In this document: piece by piece, positions 15,465-22,970 of the stretch
How positions within the stretch are numbered: the first letter of the stretch is position 1
Layout of the letters: every line of letters begins with the position of its first letter
Source of the DNA: [Eubacterium] eligens ATCC 27750
GTDB taxonomy: Bacteria > Bacillota > Clostridia > Lachnospirales > Lachnospiraceae
DNA: 64,000 nt
Direction: 5' to 3'
NCBI RefSeq assembly: GCF_000146185.1
Contig: NC_012778.1
Location: forward strand, 1,247,001 to 1,311,000
Program-made: the position numbers and the translations under genes
The notes under the pieces: generated by a model
Told to the model about the DNA's origin: nothing
What the model saw: only the letters and a program-made list of their open reading frames with translations
Databases searched by the model: none

Positions 15465-16169
15465 TTACTTAACTTCTTCATCTGTTCTTGGGTCAATAAT
15501 CTTAACAGCATCTGCAACTCTTCCGTACTGTCCGCAAGCCTTCTCATATGCTGTTGTAGGGTCATCACCCTTCTTAATGAAGTCTGTCATCTTACCAAGG
15601 CTGACAAACTTGTAACCGATAATCTGGTTGTCCTTATCAAGGGCAATACCTGTTACATAACCTTCAGCCATCTCAAGGTAACGAGGACCTTTCTTTAATG
15701 TACCATACATAGTACCAACCTGAGAACGAAGTCCCTTACCAAGATCTTCAAGACCGGCACCAACTGCAAGTCCACCCTCAGAGAATGCGCTCTGAGTTCT
15801 TCCGTAAACAATCTGTAAAAATAACTCTCTCATAGCTGTGTTAATTGCATCACAGACAAGGTCAGTGTTAAGAGCTTCCATAACTGTAAGTCCTGGTAAA
15901 ATCTCTGCTGCCATAGCTGCTGAATGTGTCATACCTGAACATCCGATAGTCTCAACTAAAGCTTCCTGAATGATACCTTCCTTAACATTAAGAGTAAGCT
16001 TACATGCACCCTGCTGAGGAGCACACCAGCCTACACCATGTGTAAAACCTGAAATATCTTCAACCTTCTTATTCTGTACCCATTTACCTTCTGTTGGCAC
16101 TGGAGCTGCTCCATGATGAACGCCCTGTGCTACTGGACACATATTCTCTACTTCCTGTGTGTAAATCAT
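15465..16169 (-). CDS. NifU-like iron-sulfur scaffold homologue, partner of GGGtGRT
   Basis: A 234-residue protein resembling the N-terminal scaffold domain of NifU/IscU. GCSGMTHSAAMAAEILPGL (residues about 83-101) aligns with the scaffold's GC-x-A-x-A-S-S region; further Cys occur in MCPVAQG, VGWCAPQQGACKL and DLVCDAIN. The C-terminal half (about 140-234) is unlike NifU and contains VGTMYGTLKKGPRYLEMAEG. Start ATG 16169 follows AAAGGAG by seven bases; an upstream in-frame start at 16193 has no ribosome site. It is the first gene of a two-gene operon with the GGGtGRT gene and has an unusual leader. Whether it holds an Fe-S cluster is unknown. Confidence 0.82.
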   Translation of the reverse strand: MIYTQEVENMCPVAQGVHHGAAPVPTEGKWVQNKKVEDISGFTHGVGWCAPQQGACKLTLNVKEGIIQEALVETIGCSGMTHSAAMAAEILPGLTVMEALNTDLVCDAINTAMRELFLQIVYGRTQSAFSEGGLAVGAGLEDLGKGLRSQVGTMYGTLKKGPRYLEMAEGYVTGIALDKDNQIIGYKFVSLGKMTDFIKKGDDPTTAYEKACGQYGRVADAVKIIDPRTDEEVK

Positions 16170-16209
16170 CTTATTACTCCTTTCGTAATTCATAGTGTTT
16201 ACTATAAAT

Positions 16210-16232
16210 GAAACGACGGCCAGAAGCCGTCG
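16210..16232 (-). promoter_or_regulatory. GC-rich leader hairpin before the NifU-like gene
   Basis: Perfect 8-pair stem ACGACGGC/GCCGTCGT with a five-base loop, followed by TTCATTTAT, 40 bases before the start codon. The T run is poor for a terminator. Confidence 0.6.
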
Positions 16233-16240
16233 TCCAAGCC

Positions 16241-16282
16241 TTGACTATTTTCTCACAAACTTTTGCATTAGTCAATGTGAGA
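16241..16282. promoter_or_regulatory. Two interleaved perfect inverted repeats
   Basis: TTGACTA (16241-16247) pairs with TAGTCAA (16269-16275), and TCTCACA (16251-16257) pairs with TGTGAGA (16276-16282). The pairs interleave, so the two stems exclude each other or form a pseudoknot in RNA. On the minus strand one TTGACT could also be a -35 with a weak -10 (GAAAAT) 17 bases on. Confidence 0.55.
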
Positions 16283-16322
16283 CACAACATTTTTACATTA
16301 ATAAAACAAAAAATTCACATAA

Positions 16323-16994
16323 TTATCTCTTAGTTACTACTTCGCCCTGCTTCTTATATATAGAACCTGCCGGAATAAAGCCCCTTACACTTGAAAGCGG
16401 ATAAATATTACTCTCTCTTCCAACGATTGTTCCAGGATTAAGTACGCTGCCACAGCCAACCTCAACATTATCTCCAAGGAAAGCACCTATCTTTTTGATA
16501 CCTGTATCAATATTGCAGTCAGGTCCTTTAATAGTAATAAGCTTCTTGTCAGACTTAACATTAGATGTTATAGAGCCTGCTCCCATATGAGCCTTGAATC
16601 CAAGAATTGAATCTCCAACATAATTATAATGTGGAACCTGAACCTTATTAAAAAGAATTACATTCTTAAGCTCAGTTGAATTACCGACAACAGCACCCTC
16701 ACCTACAATAGCTTTTCCACGGATAAATGCACAGTGTCTTACCTCGGCATCTTTACCGATAATTGCAGGTCCTGCAATATAAGCTGATGGAAATACATTT
16801 GCAGTTCTGTGAACCCATATATTCTCCCCACGCTTCTCATATTCATCTTCTGGCAGAGTATTGCCAAGTTCTACAATAAAATCACCAATCTTTGCAAGTA
16901 CTTCCCATGGATATGTACAGCCTTCAAATACCTTTGCTGCAATAGTTTCATTAAGGTCATACAGATTACTTATCTTTAATGCATCATTATTCAT
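16323..16994 (-). CDS. Left-handed beta-helix acyltransferase-like protein (GlmU C-terminal type)
   Basis: A 223-residue protein. A short N-terminal helical part (about 1-60) is followed by hexapeptide repeats (about 62-215), e.g. IAGPAIIGKDAEVRHCAFIR and AIVGEGAVVGNSTELKN. It resembles proteins annotated as UDP-N-acetylglucosamine pyrophosphorylase that have only the beta-helix half: no nucleotidyltransferase domain is present. The gene is 23 bases after glmS, so an amino-sugar substrate is likely. AGAGGATATT precedes ATG 16994. It may be a sugar-phosphate acyltransferase, or only structural; the catalytic His of GlmU cannot be assigned with confidence. Confidence 0.8.
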   Translation of the reverse strand: MNNDALKISNLYDLNETIAAKVFEGCTYPWEVLAKIGDFIVELGNTLPEDEYEKRGENIWVHRTANVFPSAYIAGPAIIGKDAEVRHCAFIRGKAIVGEGAVVGNSTELKNVILFNKVQVPHYNYVGDSILGFKAHMGAGSITSNVKSDKKLITIKGPDCNIDTGIKKIGAFLGDNVEVGCGSVLNPGTIVGRESNIYPLSSVRGFIPAGSIYKKQGEVVTKR

Positions 16995-17017
16995 ATCTAA
17001 TATCCTCTTTATATCAA

Positions 17018-18838
17018 TTATTCAACCGTAACAGATTTTGCAAGGTTTCTTGGCTTATCAACATCGTTACCCTTAAGAACTGCTGTATAGTAGGCAATAA
17101 GCTGTAATGGAACTGCCGCAACCATAGGCATAAGAAGCTGGTCTGCCTGTGGAAGCTTAATAACAATATCTGCCACTCCATCCTCAATATCAAGCTCTGG
17201 TTCTGCAATAAGCACTACAAATGCTCCTCTTGACTTAACTTCCTTAATATTACTTATAGTCTTTTCCTCAAGATTCTTCTGTGTTGCAATTGCAATTACA
17301 GGCATCTGTTCTGTAATAAGCGAGATAGTTCCATGCTTAAGCTCTCCTGCTGCATATGATTCAGAATGAATATAAGATATCTCCTTTAACTTAAGAGAGC
17401 CTTCCATACTGAGTGCATAATCAAGACCTCGTCCTATATAAAGAAGACTGTCTGCATTAATAAGCTTAGAAGCTGCAAACTGACACTTACTCTCAAGTGC
17501 AATGGCTTCTTCAATAACCTCAGGTATTTCTTCAAGCATCTTAGTGTATCTGCTGCATTCTGCCTCATCCATCTTACCATTAGCATAAGCTAATTCAAAT
17601 GCAATTAAATACATAATTGATATCTGAACCATATATGCCTTTGTTGAAGCAACTGAAATCTCAGGACCCGCATGTGTATATACAACCATATCTGCTTCTC
17701 TTGCAATTGATGAACCCTTAACATTAACAATTGCCATAGTATCAGCACCTGCCTGTTTTGCAAGTTCAAGTGCAGCCTTAGTATCAGCAGTCTCACCTGA
17801 CTGTGATATAACAATCATAAGATCATCTTCACTGATAAGAGGATCTCTGTATCTGAATTCTGATGCAATATCAACAGTTACAGATACTCTTGCCATCTTT
17901 TCTATTATATATTTTCCTACCATTCCGGCATGCATTGCAGTACCACAGGCAACAATATATATATTCTTATAATTCTTTAACTTGTCAGGATTGAATCCTT
18001 CTGCACTGAAATCAGGCATATCGTCCATGATTCTTGGCATGATTGTTCTCTTTACAGAATCTGGCTGCTCATGGATTTCCTTAAGCATAAAGTGCGCATA
18101 ACCGCCCTTTTCTGCAGCATCAACATCCCAGTCAGCAGTATTTAATTCCTTATGTATCTCATTGCCATGAACATCATATATCTTAACTGAATCCTTCTTA
18201 ATAACTGCAATCTCATTCTGGTCAAGAAGATAATAATCTCTTGTATAATGAATAATAGCCGGTACATCAGATGCTATAAAATTCTCATGTTCTCCAACAC
18301 CAACAATAAGAGGACTGTCCTTTCTTACTGCAAATATTTCATCAGGGAAATCTCTGAACATAATTCCAAGTGCGTATGAACCCTTAATCTCTGATAACAC
18401 CTTTGCAATAGTCTTCATAGGATCGCCATCATAGTAGTAGTCAAGCAGCTTTGCTGCAACTTCAGTATCTGTTTCACTTGCAAAGCTATATCCCTCTCCG
18501 ATAAGAAAATCCTTAAGCTTCTTGTAGTTCTCAATAATACCGTTATGTACAATAGTAACTCTCTTATTACCATGTGGATGTGAATTGATATCTGATGGTT
18601 CTCCATGTGTAGCCCATCTTGTATGACCAATTCCAACATGTCCTTGTGGTTTTCCCTCTTCATCCATCTTCTCAACAAGGTTGGCAAGTCTTCCCTTGCA
18701 TTTCTTAACCTTAATATTGCCATGATCAAATACCGCAATACCTGCTGAGTCATATCCCCTGTATTCAAGCTTAGACAATGCATCTACAAGTACATCTGCG
18801 CTTTCTCTGTCTCCTACATATCCTGCAATTCCGCACAT
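17018..18838 (-). CDS. glmS: Glutamine-fructose-6-phosphate aminotransferase
   Basis: A 606-residue enzyme making glucosamine-6-phosphate from fructose-6-phosphate and glutamine, the first step of the cell-wall amino-sugar route. It starts at the processed-Cys sequence MCGIAGYVGD, whose Cys2 is the glutaminase nucleophile, so ATG 18838 is the right start (AAAGGA 10 bases upstream). The glutaminase domain (about 1-240) has GHTRWATHGEPS. Two SIS domains follow (about 285-420 and 455-590) with SQSGETADTKAAL and IGRGLDYALSMEGSLKLKE. The end DKPRNLAKSVTVE is the conserved tail that closes the active site. No glmS ribozyme was seen: topB ends 22 bases upstream, leaving no room. Confidence 0.97.
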   Translation of the reverse strand: MCGIAGYVGDRESADVLVDALSKLEYRGYDSAGIAVFDHGNIKVKKCKGRLANLVEKMDEEGKPQGHVGIGHTRWATHGEPSDINSHPHGNKRVTIVHNGIIENYKKLKDFLIGEGYSFASETDTEVAAKLLDYYYDGDPMKTIAKVLSEIKGSYALGIMFRDFPDEIFAVRKDSPLIVGVGEHENFIASDVPAIIHYTRDYYLLDQNEIAVIKKDSVKIYDVHGNEIHKELNTADWDVDAAEKGGYAHFMLKEIHEQPDSVKRTIMPRIMDDMPDFSAEGFNPDKLKNYKNIYIVACGTAMHAGMVGKYIIEKMARVSVTVDIASEFRYRDPLISEDDLMIVISQSGETADTKAALELAKQAGADTMAIVNVKGSSIAREADMVVYTHAGPEISVASTKAYMVQISIMYLIAFELAYANGKMDEAECSRYTKMLEEIPEVIEEAIALESKCQFAASKLINADSLLYIGRGLDYALSMEGSLKLKEISYIHSESYAAGELKHGTISLITEQMPVIAIATQKNLEEKTISNIKEVKSRGAFVVLIAEPELDIEDGVADIVIKLPQADQLLMPMVAAVPLQLIAYYTAVLKGNDVDKPRNLAKSVTVE

Positions 18839-18860
18839 ATATTTAATTCCTTTCACTCAT

Positions 18861-20876
18861 TTACTTATAATTCTTAGCAGTCTCGTTAAAAAGCCCTACA
18901 AGCCCCACCTGATTCCTTAATGCCATAACAGCCCTTGTTCTTCTTGAAACAAAACCATCAAGCTTTTCCATATACTCATCTGCTGTAATATTCCCCTCTG
19001 CTACACCTGTAAGTCCTTTTTCCCAGCTTGCCGTAAGCTCCGGATTAAGCAGATGCCTGATAGAATTGTCTACAACATCATATATTATCTCGCCTAAAAA
19101 TGTAGGCGTAATAATCTGTGTCTTAGAATTAATAGAAATATACTTAATAGTATTAAGTTTTTTAAGAATCTCTGCTCTTGTAGCACTTGTTCCTATTCCA
19201 CTACCCTTAATCTGGGCACGCAGCTCCTCATCTTCAATAAGCTGTCCTGCATTCTCCATTGCAAGAATAATAGAACCTGAATTATATCTCTTAGGAGGTG
19301 ATGTTTCACCTTCTTTGATATTAAACCCATTAAATGTGATTGTAGAACCTTTTCTGTATTTTTTCAATACCTCAAATAAAGCTACATCACATTTATTATC
19401 TTCCTTATTATCGACGCTATCATCATCCTTTACTTTTGCATCATTTCTCGCCTTTGCAAATGAGTTCTTAGCTACGCTAAGATAACCTTCATCTACAAGC
19501 ACTTTAAATGAAGCATACAGCTTTTCATTCTTTACATCACTGATAATACTTACCTTCTGATAAATAGCCGGTGGATAGAATATACTTAAAAATCTTCTTA
19601 CAATTATCTCATAGGTTCTCGCAGCTGTAACTGACAAGTTCTTTAAATTATTAAACCCCTGTCCTGTCGGAATAATCGCATAATGGTCTGTGATTGCTTT
19701 ATCATTGCAGTATCTTGTCTTTTCAATTCCCTTCTGCATATTATTCTGTAATATATGCTCTGCTATCTCCTTCACAGGAGGAAAATTCCTAAGTCCGCCT
19801 ATATTCTTATGTATTTCCTTACTTACTGCTGTTGATAACACTCTCGCATCAGTTCTTGGATAAGTAACCAGTTTCTTTTCATACAGCTCCTGAATAATAT
19901 TAAGGGTCTCATCAGGGCTTATCTTAAACAACTTGCTGCATTCATTCTGAATCTCGGCAAGGTTGTACAGAAGTGGTGGATTCTTGGTTTCTTTCTTTCT
20001 CTCAATAGAATCAACTACTCCCTGTGCCGGCAGTGGGTCAGATAAGAACTTAACAAGCTCCTCAGCCTTCTCCCTGTCCTTAAAACCATTATCCTTATAC
20101 AAATACGGTGTGCCCGCATACATACTCTTATCACTCACACGCCATTCTGCGTCAAATGTTGAATTCTCAACCTGTGCCTGACCTATAACCCTGTAGAATG
20201 GAGTTTTAACAAAGCTTCTTATCTCCCGTTCCCTTCTTACTACCATTCCAAGAACACATGTCATAACCCTGCCGACAGATACAACTGCCCTGTCAAGATG
20301 CAGATAATTGGCAATATTGCGTCCATATTTCAATGTAAGAACTCTTGAGAAATTAATTCCCATAAGATAATCTTCCTTCGCACGAAGATACGCTGAATCA
20401 CTCAGATTATCATATTCAGATATATCTTTAGCTGTATTAATTCCTTTAAGAATCTCTTCCTCTGTCTGCGAATCAATCCACACACGGCGCTCTTTCTTTC
20501 CCTTAACGCCTGCCTCCTGCCTCACAAGCCTGTATATATATTCTCCCTCTCGTCCTGAATCGGTACACACATATATATATTCAACATCATTCCTTGTAAG
20601 AATGTCTTTAACTATATTAAACTGTTTCGCAACTGCAGGTATAACCTCATACTTGAATTCCTTTGGTATGAATGGCAATGTGTCAAAGCTCCATCTTTTC
20701 AGATTAGGATCATATGCATCCGGGTAGCTCATAGTTACCAGATGTCCGACACACCATGTCACAATATGGTCTCCACCCTCAAGATATCCGTCTTTTCTTG
20801 TGAAGTTCACATGCAGTGCCTTGGCAAACTCCTGCGCCACGCTTGGTTTTTCCGCGATATATACGGATTTTCCCAT
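18861..20876 (-). CDS. topB: DNA topoisomerase III
   Basis: A 671-residue type IA topoisomerase. The toprim domain begins KSVYIAEKPSVAQEFAKAL and includes CTDSGREGEYIYRL (about 100-113). The active-site Tyr lies in VTYPRTDARVLS (about 337), and GIGTSATRAEILKKL (about 560) is typical of TopB. It relaxes and decatenates single-strand-containing DNA. No C-terminal zinc fingers. Frame upstream reaches a TTG at 20930 overlapping yfbR, but MGKSVYIAEKP at 20876 has GAGGG five bases upstream and the family's normal N-terminus. It sits between yfbR and glmS in what looks like one transcript. Confidence 0.94.
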   Translation of the reverse strand: MGKSVYIAEKPSVAQEFAKALHVNFTRKDGYLEGGDHIVTWCVGHLVTMSYPDAYDPNLKRWSFDTLPFIPKEFKYEVIPAVAKQFNIVKDILTRNDVEYIYVCTDSGREGEYIYRLVRQEAGVKGKKERRVWIDSQTEEEILKGINTAKDISEYDNLSDSAYLRAKEDYLMGINFSRVLTLKYGRNIANYLHLDRAVVSVGRVMTCVLGMVVRREREIRSFVKTPFYRVIGQAQVENSTFDAEWRVSDKSMYAGTPYLYKDNGFKDREKAEELVKFLSDPLPAQGVVDSIERKKETKNPPLLYNLAEIQNECSKLFKISPDETLNIIQELYEKKLVTYPRTDARVLSTAVSKEIHKNIGGLRNFPPVKEIAEHILQNNMQKGIEKTRYCNDKAITDHYAIIPTGQGFNNLKNLSVTAARTYEIIVRRFLSIFYPPAIYQKVSIISDVKNEKLYASFKVLVDEGYLSVAKNSFAKARNDAKVKDDDSVDNKEDNKCDVALFEVLKKYRKGSTITFNGFNIKEGETSPPKRYNSGSIILAMENAGQLIEDEELRAQIKGSGIGTSATRAEILKKLNTIKYISINSKTQIITPTFLGEIIYDVVDNSIRHLLNPELTASWEKGLTGVAEGNITADEYMEKLDGFVSRRTRAVMALRNQVGLVGLFNETAKNYK

Positions 20877-20910
20877 TATATCCCTCATTTCTGTGTCTAT
20901 TACACAATTA

Positions 20911-21498
20911 TTATTCTCCTGAAGCATCAAGAGTTCCCATATAAGCTGGTATATATTCTTTTATAAAATAATCTGCTTCCGGAATATTCATATCAACAAT
21001 AGCCTGATATATTGTCTTTTCCGCATCAGCAAAATCCATATTACCAGACTTCTTTTCCTCAAGACATTTGATATAAGCTGACATCTTATCAGCCGCCTTT
21101 ACATATTTCCAGAGTTCTTCTTCCTCTTCTGTCTCTGATAACACACCCTTATAATGTGCTCTTATATCAGATGACAGACCTGAGAGCATCTGCTCCTCTG
21201 CAACATGCTCTACTTCCTTATAAGCATTTCTTATAACCGGATTGTAATACTTTACAGGAGTCGGAAGATCACCCGTAATTATCTCTGTAACATCATGATA
21301 CATTCCAAGAATTGCAAGCCTTTCAGCATTAATATTCCCACCATATATCTCATTGTTGATAATTCCCAGTGCATGTGCTATGAATGCCACTTCAAGACTA
21401 TGCTCGCACAGATTCTCATGGCGTGTATTCTGCATAAGTCCCCATCTGTTAATATATTTCATTCTCGACAGCATTGCATAAAAATAATTTTCCTTCAA
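20911..21498 (-). CDS. yfbR: 5'-deoxynucleotidase YfbR-like HD protein
   Basis: A 195-residue HD-domain phosphohydrolase. The N-terminus FYAMLSRMKYINRWGLM, then NTRHENLCEHSLEVAFIAH and AILGMYHDVTEIITGDLPTP, give the metal ligands His, His-Asp and a distal Asp (KAADKMSAYIKC), as in E. coli YfbR, which removes phosphate from deoxyribonucleoside 5'-monophosphates. The start appears to be TTG at 21498: GGGG lies 9 bases upstream, and an ATG eight codons later would cut into the conserved N-terminus. First gene of the yfbR-topB-glmS run. Confidence 0.88.
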   Translation of the reverse strand: MKENYFYAMLSRMKYINRWGLMQNTRHENLCEHSLEVAFIAHALGIINNEIYGGNINAERLAILGMYHDVTEIITGDLPTPVKYYNPVIRNAYKEVEHVAEEQMLSGLSSDIRAHYKGVLSETEEEEELWKYVKAADKMSAYIKCLEEKKSGNMDFADAEKTIYQAIVDMNIPEADYFIKEYIPAYMGTLDASGE

Positions 21499-21536
21499 TG
21501 TAAATGTCCCCTCTTTACTCTTTAAGTCGTTTCATA

Positions 21537-21565
21537 ATTTTATATCATAATAGGTTTTTAAGCAA
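21537..21565 (-). promoter_or_regulatory. Promoter of the yfbR-topB-glmS run
   Basis: Minus strand TTGCTT, 17-base spacer, TAAAAT, directly after the asd terminator. Confidence 0.55.
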
Positions 21566-21598
21566 GTAAAAAGAGATGCCATCTCTGACATCTCTTTT
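21566..21598 (-). terminator. Intrinsic terminator after asd
   Basis: Minus-strand stem AAAAGAGATG/CATCTCTTTT with a 10-base loop and TTTTTAC. Confidence 0.85.
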
Positions 21599-21621
21599 CT
21601 GGTATGTGTATTAGAATTTAA

Positions 21622-22719
21622 TTATTCTGCATCCTTAGGAGTGATATAACCCTGTGCCTTAAGAAGCTCTGCAATAAGAACAGCTCCACCTGCTGCACCT
21701 CTTAATGTGTTGTGTGAAAGACCAACAAACTTATAATCAAACACACTGTCTTCTCTTAAACGGCCAAGTGAAACACCCATTCCATTCTCATAATTAACAT
21801 CAAGCTTAACCTGTGGACGGTCATCCTCTTCAAGATACTGGATGAACTGCTTTGGAGCACTTGGAAGATTAAGTTCCTGTGGAACTCCCTTGAAGCTTCT
21901 CCACTTTTCAATAATCTGTTCCTTAGTAGGCTTCTTCTCAAAGTTAACAAATACTGCTGCTGTATGTCCATCAAGAACCGGAACTCTGATACACTGGCAT
22001 GTGATAACCGGATCACTTGCAGGAACAATCTTTCCGTCCTCAATCTTACCCCATAATCTTAAAGGCTCTTTTTCAGACTTTTCTTCTTCTCCACCAATAT
22101 AAGGAATGATATTCTCAACCATCTCTGGCCACTGCTCAAATGTCTTACCAGCACCTGAGATTGCCTGATATGTTGTTGCAACAACAAGCTTTGGTCCGAA
22201 TTCCTTTAATGCATTAAGAGCAGGTGTGTAGCTCTGGATTGAACAGTTAGGCTTAACACAGATAAATCCTCTCTTAGTACCAAGTCTTTCTCTCTGATAC
22301 TTAATAACTTCAAGATGCTCTGGGTTGATTTCTGGAACAACCATAGGAACATCTGGTGTCCAACGATTAGCACTGTTATTAGAAACAACTGGAACTTCTG
22401 CCTTAGCATATCTTTCCTCTATAGCCTTAATCTGGTCCTTAGGCATATTAACTGCACAGAATACGAAATCTACCTTAGAAACAATTTCATCAAAATCCTT
22501 ATCCATATCATATACAGTCATCTTCTTAACGAACTCTGGCATTGGTGTCTGCATCTTCCAGCGTCCTTCAACAGCATCTTCATAAAGCTTTCCTGCTGAA
22601 CGTCCTGAAGCTGCTACTAAAACGACCTCAAACCAAGGATGATTCTCAAGTAATGTTATAAATCTCTGTCCTACCATACCTGTACCGCCAAGGATACCAA
22701 CTCTTAACTTATCGCTCAT
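21622..22719 (-). CDS. asd: Aspartate-semialdehyde dehydrogenase, archaeal/fungal-type
   Basis: A 365-residue enzyme that reduces aspartyl phosphate to aspartate semialdehyde for lysine, threonine and methionine. It has the NADP-binding start VGILGGTGMVGQRF (about 7-20) and the catalytic Cys159 in VKPNCSIQS; the His of the C-terminal part is in HTAAVFV or SHNTLRGAAGG. Length and features such as GRSAGKLYEDAV resemble the archaeal/yeast branch rather than the E. coli or Bacillus enzyme, which is about 340-370 residues with a different active-site context. Start ATG 22719 follows AAGGAG by six bases. Monocistronic, with its own promoter and terminator. Confidence 0.93.
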   Translation of the reverse strand: MSDKLRVGILGGTGMVGQRFITLLENHPWFEVVLVAASGRSAGKLYEDAVEGRWKMQTPMPEFVKKMTVYDMDKDFDEIVSKVDFVFCAVNMPKDQIKAIEERYAKAEVPVVSNNSANRWTPDVPMVVPEINPEHLEVIKYQRERLGTKRGFICVKPNCSIQSYTPALNALKEFGPKLVVATTYQAISGAGKTFEQWPEMVENIIPYIGGEEEKSEKEPLRLWGKIEDGKIVPASDPVITCQCIRVPVLDGHTAAVFVNFEKKPTKEQIIEKWRSFKGVPQELNLPSAPKQFIQYLEEDDRPQVKLDVNYENGMGVSLGRLREDSVFDYKFVGLSHNTLRGAAGGAVLIAELLKAQGYITPKDAE

Positions 22720-22806
22720 TTTTAACTCCTTCAATATGTAAAATCTAAAAGACACTTCCCTCTGTTCTGTCTTTCTGTGACGGACATTTGTTTTTGTGTC
22801 TAAGAA

Positions 22807-22835
22807 AATATATCACAGCCCATTGGATAATGCAA
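22807..22835 (-). promoter_or_regulatory. asd promoter
   Basis: Minus strand TTGCAT, 17-base spacer, TATATT. The leader of about 80 bases is too short for a lysine riboswitch; it only shows a distant AGACAC/GTGTCT pair. Confidence 0.65.
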
Positions 22836-22884
22836 GTGATTTTTAAGTTTTTTAGCATTTTTCTTTATATTTTTATTTGAAATC

Positions 22885-22921
22885 AAAAGAAGCCCCCGGC
22901 ATTATACCGAAAGCCTCTTTT
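22885..22921 (-). terminator. Intrinsic terminator after the anchored PL1-PL9 lyase gene
   Basis: Minus-strand stem of about 15 pairs including several G-U pairs (AAAAGAGGCTTTCGG with CCGGGGGCTTCTTTT), then TTTTG. Confidence 0.8.
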
Positions 22922-22970
22922 AGAAATATTAGGAGAAGTAAATTCTTATAAGTATATTATTAATCGAATA

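Noticed and set aside
18839-18860. glmS ribozyme in front of glmS.
   Set aside because: Only 22 bases separate glmS from topB; a ribozyme cannot fit.
22720-22806. Possible lysine riboswitch or T-box before asd.
   Set aside because: Leader of about 80 bases is too short and shows none of the conserved cores; only a distant 6-base pairing was seen.
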